Below, piece by piece: positions 14,931 to 23,675 of a DNA stretch of 37,220 bases. Position 1 is the stretch's first letter; every line of letters begins with the position of its first letter. This DNA comes from an uncultured Microbulbifer sp. (GTDB lineage: Bacteria > Pseudomonadota > Gammaproteobacteria > Pseudomonadales > Cellvibrionaceae). Where the stretch lies: NCBI RefSeq assembly GCF_913055755.1, contig NZ_CAJXKH010000025.1, positions 1-37,220 on the forward strand. Reading direction: 5' to 3'. Under the pieces are notes generated by a model, which saw nothing but the letters and a program-made list of their open reading frames with translations, was not told the DNA's origin and did no database searches. Both the position numbers and the translations under genes were made by a program.

Positions 14931-16415
14931 ATGACAAGAAGTGCACAAGGGCGCGCACTGCGTCCGCTCAAATCTCTGCTCGCCGCCGCCGTGCTGGGCC
15001 TCGGGGCCATGCAGGCCCAGGCCGACACCCTGTGGGAAATCTACCTGCAGGCACTGGACAACGACCCGCAACTGGCCGCCGACCGCGCCGCCTACCGCGC
15101 CGGACTCGAGGCGGAAAACCTCGGCCGCTCCGCGCTGTTGCCGCAGATCAATGCCTCAGCGGAAGCCAGCAAAACCAAGACCGATTTCGAATCCATCGGC
15201 ACCCAGTTTGACAACAGCACCGGCGCCCTGCTGGGCTTTGTCACCAGTGGCGATCGAGAAATCGACACCAGAAGCTACGGTGCGCGACTGGACCAGCCCA
15301 TTTTCGACCTGCCCGCCTGGTTCGGCTACAAGCAGGGCAAGACCGCCAGTGAGCAGTCTGCCGCAGAATTCAGCTTCAACCAGCAGGGCATGATGGTGCG
15401 TGTCGCCACCGCCTACTTCAATGTGCTGCGCGCCAACGACGTACTGGAAGCGGCCATTGCCGAGGAAGAGGCCCTGGCCAAGCAGCTGGAGCAGACCCAG
15501 CAGCGCTTCGAGGTGGGTCTGACCGCGATCACCGACGTGTACGACTCGCGCTCCGCCTACGACAGCTCCCGCGCCCGCCGCCTTACCGCCCAGGATGACC
15601 TGCTGAGCAATTTCGATGCACTGTCGGTACTGACCGGCAAATACCACGAAAATGTGGCGCCGCTGGTAGACAGCTTTTCGGTGGCACCGCCGGTGCCCGC
15701 GGATCGCGCGGCCTGGGTGGAGTTTGCCCTCGCCAACAACTTCGACCTCAAGGCCGCGCGCCTGAATGCGAACGCAGCCCGCCTCGGCGCCCGCGCCGCA
15801 GCCGCCGAGCACCTGCCGACGCTGACCGGTTCTGTGTCCTATACCAATATCGACGACAGCGGCGACCGCAATTCCACCACCACTACCGAGAGTGGCAACA
15901 CGGTGAACTCATCGGTACCCATCGATGACAGTACCGAAGTTACCTTTGCGGCGATCAACTTCAATATGCCGCTCTACACCGGCGGCCGTCTCAGTGCCAG
16001 CCGCCGCGAGGCGCGCAACCTGGCCTTCCAGGCAGAGGACATCCGCAACCTGACCGAGCGCAATACCATCCAGAACACCCGCACCCTGCACCGCGCGGTC
16101 ACTACCGATGCCTCCCGGGTAGACGCGCGCGAGCAGGCGGTGATCTCCGCCAAGAGCGCGCTGGACGCCACCCAGGCCGGTTACGAGGTGGGCACCCGCA
16201 ACATCGTCGACGTGCTGCTGGCCCAGCGCACCCTGGCGCAGTCGCAGACGGACTACGCCAACGCGCTGTACGACTATGTCATCAACACCCTGAACCTGAA
16301 ACAGGCCGCCGGTCTGCTGGCCCCCCAGGACCTGCAGGATCTGGACGCCAGCCTGAACCCCGGTGAGCCGGTGGTACGGGTCGCCGATAGCGGGGCCCTG
16401 CCGGTAACCAAATAA
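14931..16415 (+). CDS. tolC: TolC-family outer membrane channel
   Basis: A 494-residue outer-membrane efflux and type I secretion duct, functioning as a trimer. The signal peptide ends at about residue 31 (AMQAQA, then DTLWEIYLQALDNDPQL), the classic mature TolC N-terminus. The two-fold internal repeat of the family is visible: long helical stretches with AENLGRSALLPQINASAEAS in the first half and AARLGARAAAAEHLPTLTGS in the second. The C-terminal half has TQAGYEVGTRNIVDVLLAQR, paralleling TQQRFEVGLTAITDVYDSRS in the first. Length matches E. coli TolC. It lies near nudF and parE as in enterobacteria, here divergent from the pqi-like block, and it ends at a bidirectional terminator shared with waaA. 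Confidence 0.96.
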   Translation: MTRSAQGRALRPLKSLLAAAVLGLGAMQAQADTLWEIYLQALDNDPQLAADRAAYRAGLEAENLGRSALLPQINASAEASKTKTDFESIGTQFDNSTGALLGFVTSGDREIDTRSYGARLDQPIFDLPAWFGYKQGKTASEQSAAEFSFNQQGMMVRVATAYFNVLRANDVLEAAIAEEEALAKQLEQTQQRFEVGLTAITDVYDSRSAYDSSRARRLTAQDDLLSNFDALSVLTGKYHENVAPLVDSFSVAPPVPADRAAWVEFALANNFDLKAARLNANAARLGARAAAAEHLPTLTGSVSYTNIDDSGDRNSTTTTESGNTVNSSVPIDDSTEVTFAAINFNMPLYTGGRLSASRREARNLAFQAEDIRNLTERNTIQNTRTLHRAVTTDASRVDAREQAVISAKSALDATQAGYEVGTRNIVDVLLAQRTLAQSQTDYANALYDYVINTLNLKQAAGLLAPQDLQDLDASLNPGEPVVRVADSGALPVTK

Positions 16416-16433
16416 GGCAGGTGACAGCACTTT

Positions 16434-16477
16434 AAGCATAAAAAAACCGGTGCCCAGGCACCGGTTTTTTTATGCTT
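16434..16477. terminator. Bidirectional terminator between tolC and waaA
   Basis: The perfect stem ACCGGTGCC/GGCACCGGT has a CAG-like loop, an A-run on the left and a T-run on the right, and the flanks AAGCATA/TATGCTT also pair. It therefore works in both directions and serves the convergent tolC and waaA genes. Confidence 0.95.
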
Positions 16478-16494
16478 CCAATCGATGAATCGCG

Positions 16495-17790
16495 TCAGTA
16501 CTCTGCCGCCAGCGCCTCCACTTCCCGCACCAGTTTCTGCAGCGCACCGCTGTTCTCCGCCGCCACTTCCCGGGCGCGGGCGCCGGCGGCGCGACGCGCC
16601 TCCTCGTTACCCAGCCACAGCGCCAACTGCGCCAACAGCTGTTGCGCATCCTCCACCACCGCCATGCCACCGGCGTCCCGCAGCATTTCTGACACTGCGG
16701 CAAAGTTGTGCAAGTGCGGACCGCACACCACCGGCACTCCCCAGGCGGCGGGCTCGATCATATTGTGCCCGCCCACCGGTACCAGGCTGCCGCCCACAAA
16801 GGCCACATCACAGGCGCCGAAGAAACGCAGCAGCTCGCCCATGGTGTCCCCCAGCAGCACCTGCACCTGTGCAGACGGCACGCCACCATTGCTGCGCCGC
16901 TGCAAGCTGAAGCCGCGCTGCTTGACCAGGCGCGCCACCTGGTCGAAGCGCTCCGGGTGCCGCGGTACCAGCACCAGCAGCAGTTGCGGGAACTGCGCCT
17001 GCAGGCCGGCGAAGGCATCCAGTATCTGTTCGTCCTCGCCAAAATGGGTACTGGCCGCAAGCCACACCGGGCGCGGGGCATCTTTGCCACCACTCCAGTC
17101 GTGGGCCAGGGCCTGGGCCTCGCTTTCCAGGCCGAGGTCGATGTGCAGGTCAAATTTGATATTGCCGGTGGTGACCACCCGCGATTCCGGCAGCCCCAGG
17201 GCCACGAAGCGCTGAGCATCCGCCGGATACTGGGCCACCACCCGGTCCAGGTCCTGCAGCATTGGGCCGGTAAGGCGGTGCAGGCGCTGGTATCCGCGCG
17301 CGGATTTCTCACTCAGGCGGGCATTGGCCAGAAGCGTGGGAATGCCCCGCTCGCGACACGCTGCCAGCAGGTTCGGCCACAGCTCGGTCTCCATTACCAC
17401 CAGCATCTGCGGCCGCAGCGCATCCAGGAAGCGCCGCAGGCACCCCGGCAGGTCGTAGGGCGCATAGAAATGCAGCAGGCGCCCCCCGAGCACTGGCAAC
17501 AGCGAGGCGTGCACCCGCTCGGAGCCGGTGGGCGTGGTAGTGGTGACCAGCCACTGCCAGTCCGGGTGCCGCGCAGCCAGCTTAGCGATCAGCGGCACCG
17601 CCGCGAGGGTCTCCCCCACCGACACCGCGTGCACCCACACCAGGCGGGCGCGGCTGGCCCTGGCAGGCACGCGGCCAAAGCGCTCGCGCAGGCGGCGACG
17701 ATAGCTGGGCTGGGCGCGGCCGCGCCACCAAAGGCGCAGAAGAACCAGGGGCAGAGTAAGGCGAAATAGCCAGGTATAGAGGTGGCGCAT
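16495..17790 (-). CDS. waaA: 3-deoxy-D-manno-octulosonic acid (Kdo) transferase
   Basis: A 431-residue GT30 enzyme transferring Kdo from CMP-Kdo to lipid A precursor, the essential first step of LPS core assembly. The N-terminal membrane anchor and basic segment (LYTWLFRLTLPLVLLRLWWR, then YRRRLRERFG) are typical. WVHAVSVGE contains the catalytic base, Glu60. VTTTTPTGSER and METELWPNLL follow. The C-terminal nucleotide-sugar site has FVGGSLVPVGGHNMIEPAAW. The ATG at 17790 is used; a TTG one codon earlier is possible. No clear Shine-Dalgarno is visible. It is divergent from the O-antigen ligase gene and convergent with tolC. Confidence 0.96.
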   Translation of the reverse strand: MRHLYTWLFRLTLPLVLLRLWWRGRAQPSYRRRLRERFGRVPARASRARLVWVHAVSVGETLAAVPLIAKLAARHPDWQWLVTTTTPTGSERVHASLLPVLGGRLLHFYAPYDLPGCLRRFLDALRPQMLVVMETELWPNLLAACRERGIPTLLANARLSEKSARGYQRLHRLTGPMLQDLDRVVAQYPADAQRFVALGLPESRVVTTGNIKFDLHIDLGLESEAQALAHDWSGGKDAPRPVWLAASTHFGEDEQILDAFAGLQAQFPQLLLVLVPRHPERFDQVARLVKQRGFSLQRRSNGGVPSAQVQVLLGDTMGELLRFFGACDVAFVGGSLVPVGGHNMIEPAAWGVPVVCGPHLHNFAAVSEMLRDAGGMAVVEDAQQLLAQLALWLGNEEARRAAGARAREVAAENSGALQKLVREVEALAAEY

Positions 17791-18029
17791 CAATATCTAA
17801 TACGGCGGTTGCAGACAACGTTGTGAACGGTTTTGCGCGGGGCGTGAAATAAACCCGCCGAACACCGCAAACTGGGACAAATTGCGTGGTTTTACACCGC
17901 GCGTTTGGTAGCATTCTAACCCATCTGCATCCCACTACGGGGCACAAAAACTGCGAACTGTTTCGATTCCCGCTGTATCCGAGTCGACTCCCCATGGACA
18001 TACTGAGGGTCAGCCAAGAAGTAACCCAT

Positions 18030-19442
18030 ATGACCTCGACCCCTTCTCAAACTTCCACCAATAGCGCCGGCCTGCTATCCGCTGGCACAGCGCTGCCCCT
18101 GTGGCAAAACAACTGCCTGATGCGGCCAAAACCCTGGCTGCAGGTTGCCGGCGCCCTGGCGTTGCTTGTGTATGCCTTTTTTGGCATCGCCCTGGACTCG
18201 CTACCGGAAAAAGCGGCCCTGCTGGCCAACCTGTTCGGCCTCGCCATGCTGGCGTTTTACGGCGGCCCGGTGCACGGGGTGTCCCTGCGCAAGTCCACTA
18301 TCGTGTGGCTGGCAGTGGCCGCTATCGGCGTCGCCTTCATATCCTGGGTCGCCTCCTGGATACTGCACCCGCAGTGGGCGGAGTCTTCGTTCAAGGTGCA
18401 CCGCCTCACCACCTGGTTCGCAATGATTCCGGTGGCGGCGATCCTCGGCGGGCGGGAGCGCAACGCCCACCTGTTGTGGGCCGTGGCCCTGGTGGGACTG
18501 CTGCTGTCACCGTGGATAGCCGGCGGCGGCTTCGCCGAGTGGCAGCGCGGCCTCTCCGGCGAGCGCATTGATTTCAATCTGCTGAATGCCCAGCACACCG
18601 CGATGCTGTTCGGTACCGCGGCACTGGGATTGCTGGCCTTCGCCCCCCGCCTGCTGACTGCGCCGCGCTGCAGCTGGCTGTGCCGCGGGTTGTGGCTGCT
18701 GGCGCTCGCCACCTGTATCGCCGCCATCATCACCACCCAGACCCGCGGCGTGTGGGCGGGATTTGTGGTCGCGCTGGCGGTGCTTGCCATTGCCGCGGTG
18801 GTGGCCCTGCGCCAGCGCTTCAAAGCCCAGCGCAAACTGATTGCGAGCAGCGCCATTGCCGCCTGCCTGTGCGCCCTGGCGCTCGGTTATTTCACCCTGG
18901 GGGATATCGTCAACAAGCGCCTGGCGGTGGAGCACGAGACCCTGCAACTGGTACAGCAGGGAGACCTGGACAAGGTGCCCTACACCAGTGCCGGCATCCG
19001 CCTGCACACCTGGGAGGTAGCACTGCAGTGGATCGGCGAGCGGCCGCTGGTAGGCTGGGGCGGCAACGGCCGCAGTCTGATCTTCGATCACTCCACCCGC
19101 CTGCCGGAAGATATCAAGCAACGCTTCGGCCACCTGCACAACAGCTACCTGGACCTGCTGGTAAATTTCGGATTGCTGGGGCTGGCACTGCTGGCTGCGC
19201 TGGTTTACTGGCTGGTCAGCCGCTGCCTGCGCTATTACCGCGCCGGCCTGCTGCCGGGCAGCAGTCTGGTGTTCTGCCTGTCTTTCGCTACCTTTTTCGG
19301 TGTGATCAACCTGTTCGAGTCCTACCTGTTCTACGACAGCGGCCGTCTGGTGCTGGCCATTGTCGGCGGCGGCCTGCTCACCCAGCTGTGGGCGGCCAAG
19401 CGCGCCGCCGCCAGCGCCCCGGGCGAGGCACCGCGCCCCTGA
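18030..19442 (+). CDS. O-antigen ligase family protein (WaaL/Wzy_C type)
   Basis: A 470-residue polytopic inner-membrane protein with about eleven hydrophobic segments and a large periplasmic loop around residues 300-380. That loop holds the family signature: WGGNGRSLIF, then LPEDIKQRFGHLHNSYLDLLVNFG, with the conserved His of the Wzy_C domain and a preceding Arg-rich stretch. Such enzymes join undecaprenyl-linked O-antigen to lipid A-core in the periplasm. The neighbouring waaA and glycosyltransferase genes favour ligase over polymerase. The start at 18030 (MTSTPSQ) is preferred; an in-frame ATG at 17994 would add 12 residues. It is followed after 73 bp by a glycosyltransferase on the same strand. 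Confidence 0.88.
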   Translation: MTSTPSQTSTNSAGLLSAGTALPLWQNNCLMRPKPWLQVAGALALLVYAFFGIALDSLPEKAALLANLFGLAMLAFYGGPVHGVSLRKSTIVWLAVAAIGVAFISWVASWILHPQWAESSFKVHRLTTWFAMIPVAAILGGRERNAHLLWAVALVGLLLSPWIAGGGFAEWQRGLSGERIDFNLLNAQHTAMLFGTAALGLLAFAPRLLTAPRCSWLCRGLWLLALATCIAAIITTQTRGVWAGFVVALAVLAIAAVVALRQRFKAQRKLIASSAIAACLCALALGYFTLGDIVNKRLAVEHETLQLVQQGDLDKVPYTSAGIRLHTWEVALQWIGERPLVGWGGNGRSLIFDHSTRLPEDIKQRFGHLHNSYLDLLVNFGLLGLALLAALVYWLVSRCLRYYRAGLLPGSSLVFCLSFATFFGVINLFESYLFYDSGRLVLAIVGGGLLTQLWAAKRAAASAPGEAPRP

Positions 19443-19515
19443 TCACCGCCTCGCCAGAAAGTCGGCCGCGCTTTGCCCTATAATGCGCGGTCAACTTCAA
19501 CCCGGAATCGCCTCT

Positions 19516-20634
19516 GTGAAAGTCATCCAGTTACTGCCCGCCCTGAATTCCGGCGGTGTCGAGCGCGGCACCCTGGACCTCGGCCGCGCGCTGGCCAGCG
19601 CCGGCCACCAGTCCATCGTCATCTCCAGCGGCGGGCGCATGGTGGAACAGCTGCAACTGGAAGGCAGCCGCCATATCTCGATGCCGGTGCATAAAAAGTC
19701 CCTGTGGAGCCTGCGCCAGGTGCGTCCGCTGCGCCGCCTGTTCGAGGAACTCAAGCCGGACATAGTGCACGTGCGCTCGCGGGTACCGGCGTGGCTGACC
19801 TACCTGGCGTGGAAGAAGATGAATCCGCAGACCCGCCCGCGGCTGGTCAGCACCGCCCACGGCCTCTACTCCATCAACCGCTACAGCGCGGTAATGGCCC
19901 AGAGCGAGCAGGTGATCGCGATTTCCCAATGTGTGAAAGACTACCTACTGCAGAACTACGCCAACTTCCTCAAGGCTGAACCGCAGATCATCTACCGCGG
20001 CGTGGACACCGGGGAGTTCTCCGCCGATGAACCGCTACCGGAGGGCTGGCTCGACGGCGTCACTGCGGCATTCCCCGGCCTCGCCGGCAAAAAATGGCTG
20101 CTGCTGCCGGGCCGCCTGACCCGCTGGAAAGGGCAGGAAGATTTTATCCAGCTGATTGCCGAGCTGGTCAAAACCCGCGACGACGTGCACGGTGTGGTGC
20201 TGGGCGGAGCGGAAAAAAACAAACAGCACTATGCGGAAGAACTGAAAACCCTGGCGCAGCAACTGGGGGTAGCGGATCACATCAGCTTTGTCGGTCGCCG
20301 CAGCGATATCCGCCACTGGTACAAGCAGTCCGCCATCGTCTACAACCTGTCGAAAAGACCGGAACCCTTCGGGCGCACCGTGATCGAGGCCGCTGCCATC
20401 GGCACCCCCATCGTCGGCTACGATATCGGCGGACCGGCGGAATCCCTGCGCGCCTGCTTTCCCGCTGGCCTGGTGGAAAACGGCAACGCCCGGCAACTCA
20501 GGGAAACCTCCCTGGCCCTGCTGGACACCGACGTCCGCGCGGTACTCGCCCCGGAATTCACCCTGGACACCCTGGTAGAACGCACGCTTGCCCTCTACCA
20601 GCAACTGCTCGATAAACCGCGGACTGCCTCTTGA
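19516..20634 (+). CDS. Glycosyltransferase family 4 (LPS core)
   Basis: A 372-residue GT-B enzyme. The N-terminal half opens VKVIQLLPALNSGGVERGTL, the acceptor-side glycine-rich loop of GT4 enzymes. The C-terminal half has LLPGRLTRWKGQEDFIQLI and EPFGRTVIEAAAIGTPIVGY, containing the EX7E donor-binding motif. It probably adds a hexose or heptose to the LPS core on the cytoplasmic face; donor and acceptor cannot be told from sequence. Start is the GTG at 19516. An in-frame ATG at 19483 sits inside a TATAAT sequence and would add 11 residues unlike the family. Its stop overlaps the start of the YrbL-like gene by 4 bp. Confidence 0.88.
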   Translation: MKVIQLLPALNSGGVERGTLDLGRALASAGHQSIVISSGGRMVEQLQLEGSRHISMPVHKKSLWSLRQVRPLRRLFEELKPDIVHVRSRVPAWLTYLAWKKMNPQTRPRLVSTAHGLYSINRYSAVMAQSEQVIAISQCVKDYLLQNYANFLKAEPQIIYRGVDTGEFSADEPLPEGWLDGVTAAFPGLAGKKWLLLPGRLTRWKGQEDFIQLIAELVKTRDDVHGVVLGGAEKNKQHYAEELKTLAQQLGVADHISFVGRRSDIRHWYKQSAIVYNLSKRPEPFGRTVIEAAAIGTPIVGYDIGGPAESLRACFPAGLVENGNARQLRETSLALLDTDVRAVLAPEFTLDTLVERTLALYQQLLDKPRTAS

Positions 20635-21305
20635 TCGATCTCAGCACCTTGCAACCCTTTGCCAGCGGCGGCAACCGCCACTGCTACCGTCACCCGCAGT
20701 ACCCGGACCGCTGCGTGAAAGTCATGCTCCCCGGGCGCATCGACCAGCTGCGCAAGCGCGCCCCCTGGTACAAGTCTTTCCTGAGCGACGACAGTTTCGA
20801 TGACAATGCGCGGGAAGTGGAAGGCTACAACCAGCAGGTATTGAAAAATGCGCCTGCAGACAGCCCGGTATGGCAACACCTGCCGCGCTGGTACGGTATG
20901 CAGGAGACCACTGAAGGGCCCGGTGCGGTTTCCGAGCTGATTCTCGACGCCAATGGCGAACCGGGAGAAACCCTGGAGCACTACCTGCAAACAAAAGGGC
21001 TGGATGCGCCGATCCGCGGGGCGCTGGAGCGCTTTGTCGCATGGCTGCGGGCAACCCGGGTCATGACCAAAAACCTGCTGCCCCACAACCTGGTGATTCG
21101 CGAGGAGCACGGGCAGCCGGAACTCTACCTGATCGACGGCCTCGGCCGCGCCACTTTCCTGCCCATTGAGGAATTATTCGAAGGCGCCAACGCCCGCTAT
21201 ATCGAACGCAGGATCGAGCGTATGTGGGCGCGAGTGGAATGGGAAGTTTCCGATAAATCCCTGACGTGGAAACAGGCAGAGAAAGCTAGCCGGCGGCGCT
21301 TTTAA
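20631..21305 (+). CDS. yrbL: YrbL-family kinase-fold protein
   Basis: A 224-residue cytoplasmic protein of the PhoP-regulatory-network YrbL family. Three blocks match what I recall of E. coli YrbL: ASGGNRHCYRHP...RCVKV (glycine-rich loop and probable ATP-binding lysine), RVMTKNLLPHNLVIRE (catalytic-loop equivalent with Asn but no HRD aspartate) and LYLIDGLGRATFLPI (the DFG-equivalent, here IDG). Translation starts at TTG 20631, overlapping the upstream glycosyltransferase stop (TTGA), so the two are coupled. Placement inside an LPS-core operon suggests phosphorylation of a core sugar, by analogy with WaaP-type kinases (inference). E. coli YrbL has no established substrate that I know of. Confidence 0.85.
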   Translation: MIDLSTLQPFASGGNRHCYRHPQYPDRCVKVMLPGRIDQLRKRAPWYKSFLSDDSFDDNAREVEGYNQQVLKNAPADSPVWQHLPRWYGMQETTEGPGAVSELILDANGEPGETLEHYLQTKGLDAPIRGALERFVAWLRATRVMTKNLLPHNLVIREEHGQPELYLIDGLGRATFLPIEELFEGANARYIERRIERMWARVEWEVSDKSLTWKQAEKASRRRF

Positions 21306-21339
21306 TCTGCACCTGTATATTCTGATCACCACCAGTGGC

Positions 21340-21449
21340 AGCTGAGCACCGGGATAAGCCTTTCGAAAACGCTGTGAATACATCCCTGTAAGCTCCGCGG
21401 CGACGTCCTGTCGCCGACGGTTTCGAAAGGCTTATCCCGGCACTCAGCT
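21340..21449. repeat. Nested inverted-repeat element, copy 1
   Basis: Outer arms of 29 nt at 21340-21368 and 21421-21449 are complementary at 27 positions. Between them lie exactly 52 nt holding a GTGAATACATCCCTGTAAGC core and an inner 7-bp hairpin (CGGCGAC, loop GTCCT, GTCGCCG). It sits in the 188-bp gap between the convergent yrbL-like and glycosyltransferase genes. A second, diverged copy is at 26207-26321. It could act as a bidirectional terminator, although there is no long T-run. Confidence 0.88.
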
Positions 21450-21493
21450 TTCAATTCAGCGCGTAAAGCTTCGTATGAAAGCCCGCAAAGATC

Positions 21494-22546
21494 TCACCCC
21501 TCAAGCGCTTTCAGATACACCCGCCAGGTATCCCTCGCCATGGCATCCAGCGTCAGTCGCGCGCGGGCGCGGGCGAAGTAAGGGGCATAGCTGTCGCGCA
21601 GCTTGCCCGGGTCGCCCAGTGCGGCGGTAATCAGCACCGCCAGCGCCTTTTCATCTTCAATCGGCACCACATACTGCGCGGGGATGTTTTCCGACACGTA
21701 GCCCACATTGGTGGAAAGCACCGGGCAATCCGCCAACAGCGCTTCCGCCACGGTATAGGGACCGCCCTCGTGGCGCGATGCAATCACCATCATGTCCGCC
21801 ACCGGGAACCAGTCCGCCACCGCGCGCTGGAAACCGACAAAACGCACGCTGTCCTCAACCCCGAGGGACTGCACCTGTGCCTCGACCTTGTCGTGCAGCG
21901 GGCCGTCACCCAGCAGGTAGAGCACCGCATCGCCCACTTCCGCGCGCGCCCAGGCATTGATCAGGATGTCGATCCCCTTCGCCGGCACCATCCGCGCCAC
22001 CGACAGCACCGCCGGGCGGTTCTCGTCCAGCAGCCCGCGGTAACTGTCGCCGGTTTCCGGTATCTCGGTACCGTTGGGGATGATTTCCCACTGCAGTTGC
22101 GAGTTCTTTACCGCGCGCTTGCTCACCGCGATCCGGTTGCGGAAATGCTTCGACACCTTGTCTTTCGGATTGCCGGTATTGTGCCGGGTAATGATCACTT
22201 CGGCGGGGATCAAGCCCTGGATACGCTGCATGATCTGCGCCGGCTTGCCGCCGTGGGCATGCACCAGATCAAACGCGTGGCGACGCATCAGGTAGACGAG
22301 AATCGCGCTGAGAATCGGGTTGCGGCGGCCGCGGTCGGTGTTCACCGCCAGGAACTGTACGCCCTCGTCAAACATGTGTCGGTAGCGGGGGTGGGCGATC
22401 ACAAACACTTCCGCATCGGTATTCGCCAGCTGCCAGCGGCACTGCTCCTGCACGTGTTTTTCCAGGCCGCCGATCTCCTGGCTGGAAAACAGGTGGCAGA
22501 TACGGTGCCTGCGCGGTGGGGTCTCCGGACTTTTGTGTTCGCTCAT
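21494..22546 (-). CDS. Glycosyltransferase family 4
   Basis: A 350-residue GT-B glycosyltransferase. N-terminal: RICHLFSSQEIGGLEKHVQE, with the typical GG loop, and FDLVHAHGGKPAQIMQ. Donor-binding half: LSVARMVPAKGIDILINAW, LLGDGPLHDKVE, and SRHEGGPYTVAEALLADCPV, which carries the EX7E motif. It presumably extends the LPS core or O-antigen. The ATG at 22546 overlaps the stop of the ELM1-like gene (ATGA) with AGGAG upstream, so the two are one transcript. It ends facing the yrbL-like gene across the nested repeat. Confidence 0.88.
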   Translation of the reverse strand: MSEHKSPETPPRRHRICHLFSSQEIGGLEKHVQEQCRWQLANTDAEVFVIAHPRYRHMFDEGVQFLAVNTDRGRRNPILSAILVYLMRRHAFDLVHAHGGKPAQIMQRIQGLIPAEVIITRHNTGNPKDKVSKHFRNRIAVSKRAVKNSQLQWEIIPNGTEIPETGDSYRGLLDENRPAVLSVARMVPAKGIDILINAWARAEVGDAVLYLLGDGPLHDKVEAQVQSLGVEDSVRFVGFQRAVADWFPVADMMVIASRHEGGPYTVAEALLADCPVLSTNVGYVSENIPAQYVVPIEDEKALAVLITAALGDPGKLRDSYAPYFARARARLTLDAMARDTWRVYLKALEG

Positions 22547-23457
22547 GCGGGCTCCTGATTCGGGAGCGGAATGCCGCAGCGGTGCAACAGTGCGCGGGCG
22601 CAGCTCACCTGCTGGTTGAACGGCTCTCTGGGCTGCCAGTTATCCCTGGAAAACGACCCTATGCGGTCCCACACCAGCCCCTGGTCCACCAGGCGCTGTA
22701 CCGCGCCGCGCACCTTGTTGGCGGGCTTGCGGCTGGGCAGCGGGATAATCCCCACCTGGGCGCGGCTCTGCAGCGCCTCAAACACCATGGAAATACTGTC
22801 GCCGGTCACCCAGATACGCCCGGCGCGGGCCATCTGCTCCGCCAGCCAGCCCGGCGGGCAGCGGTGCCAGTCCCACAGCTCGGCGCCGCTGTCGGCCAGC
22901 TGTGTCAGGGTACCCTCTGGGGTGCGGCGGCTGTCGGACACCACCCACTGCAGCGGCTGCCTGAGCAACTGCTCGGTGGCGGTGGTTACCGCCTGCACAT
23001 CCCAGTGAAAGTGCTTGCTGGGGCCGCCGAACAGCAGCAGTCCCCGGCACGGATCGGGATCCAGCGCCGGCAGCGGCTCGGTGAGTGCGCCCTGGGTCAG
23101 GATCACATTGGCCAGCGGCTGCGGGCGGTCGTGTTCGGGGATGATGGCGAAATCGAACCAGTGCAGCGGCAGGCTCGGCTTCATGATCACCACACTGCGG
23201 CCGCCGAAATGCCGCCGCGCACGCAGTACCGGCCAGTGGCTGCGGTGGCCGGCGCCGACGACAAAGTCGGGCTTCGGCAGAGTATCGAGCACTGCGGGCA
23301 CGCCGCCGAACAGGGAAAAGCCGGCCTCGCTGCAGGGGATATCGTGGCAATCCACTTTAGCTTCGCCCAGGCAGCTGCGCAGCCCGCTCAGCAGCGCGGC
23401 ACTCTGCTTTTCATGGGCGCGATTGCCGTCGAGAAAACGCCAGATGGTAAGCGGCAA
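22543..23457 (-). CDS. ELM1/GtrOC1-like protein (mitochondrial fission ELM1 family)
   Basis: A 304-residue protein of the ELM1 (DUF1022) family, a predicted GT-B-like fold. The family opening IWRFLDGNRAHEKQSAALL is followed by PDFVVGAGHRSHWPVLRARR and SVVIMKPSLPLHWFDFAIIPEHD. The C-terminal block is IWVTGDSISMVFEALQS. I choose the TTG at 23457, since GGAG lies 8 nt upstream and the family sequence starts there. The ATG at 23529 would add an Arg-rich extension unlike the family. Bacterial members are common in LPS-core clusters, but their reaction is not settled. It is coupled to the downstream GT4 gene and divergent from the next glycosyltransferase. Confidence 0.85.
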   Translation of the reverse strand: MPLTIWRFLDGNRAHEKQSAALLSGLRSCLGEAKVDCHDIPCSEAGFSLFGGVPAVLDTLPKPDFVVGAGHRSHWPVLRARRHFGGRSVVIMKPSLPLHWFDFAIIPEHDRPQPLANVILTQGALTEPLPALDPDPCRGLLLFGGPSKHFHWDVQAVTTATEQLLRQPLQWVVSDSRRTPEGTLTQLADSGAELWDWHRCPPGWLAEQMARAGRIWVTGDSISMVFEALQSRAQVGIIPLPSRKPANKVRGAVQRLVDQGLVWDRIGSFSRDNWQPREPFNQQVSCARALLHRCGIPLPNQEPA

Positions 23458-23592
23458 TAGAAAATCTCCAGATAGCCGGCGGCCGCGCAACTGCGAGCGA
23501 CCACCGCTGACTGCGGTAAGTGGGCGCATGCTACCGCAGCCGGCGGGGCGAATGAAGCTGCGCCGGGATGTACACAGTGTCGAGGCGTTCAT

Positions 23593-23620
23593 TTGAAGGC
23601 CCGCAAGCGCCCAGTATAAT
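23593..23620 (+). promoter_or_regulatory. Sigma-70 promoter for the glycosyltransferase at 23676
   Basis: TTGAAG, a 16-bp spacer and a perfect TATAAT lie in the divergent gap between the ELM1-like gene and the plus-strand glycosyltransferase. The predicted leader is about 48 nt. Confidence 0.6.
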
Positions 23621-23675
23621 GCCCGCTCACTTCCCGCGGCCCGCCAACGCTGGCCCCTCACCGGCAGTAGACCCC

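Noticed and set aside
19479..19484. TATAAT before the GT4 gene at 19516 as a promoter
   Set aside because: No acceptable -35 hexamer lies at 16 to 18 bp. The gene can be read from the O-antigen ligase transcript, so I did not list it.
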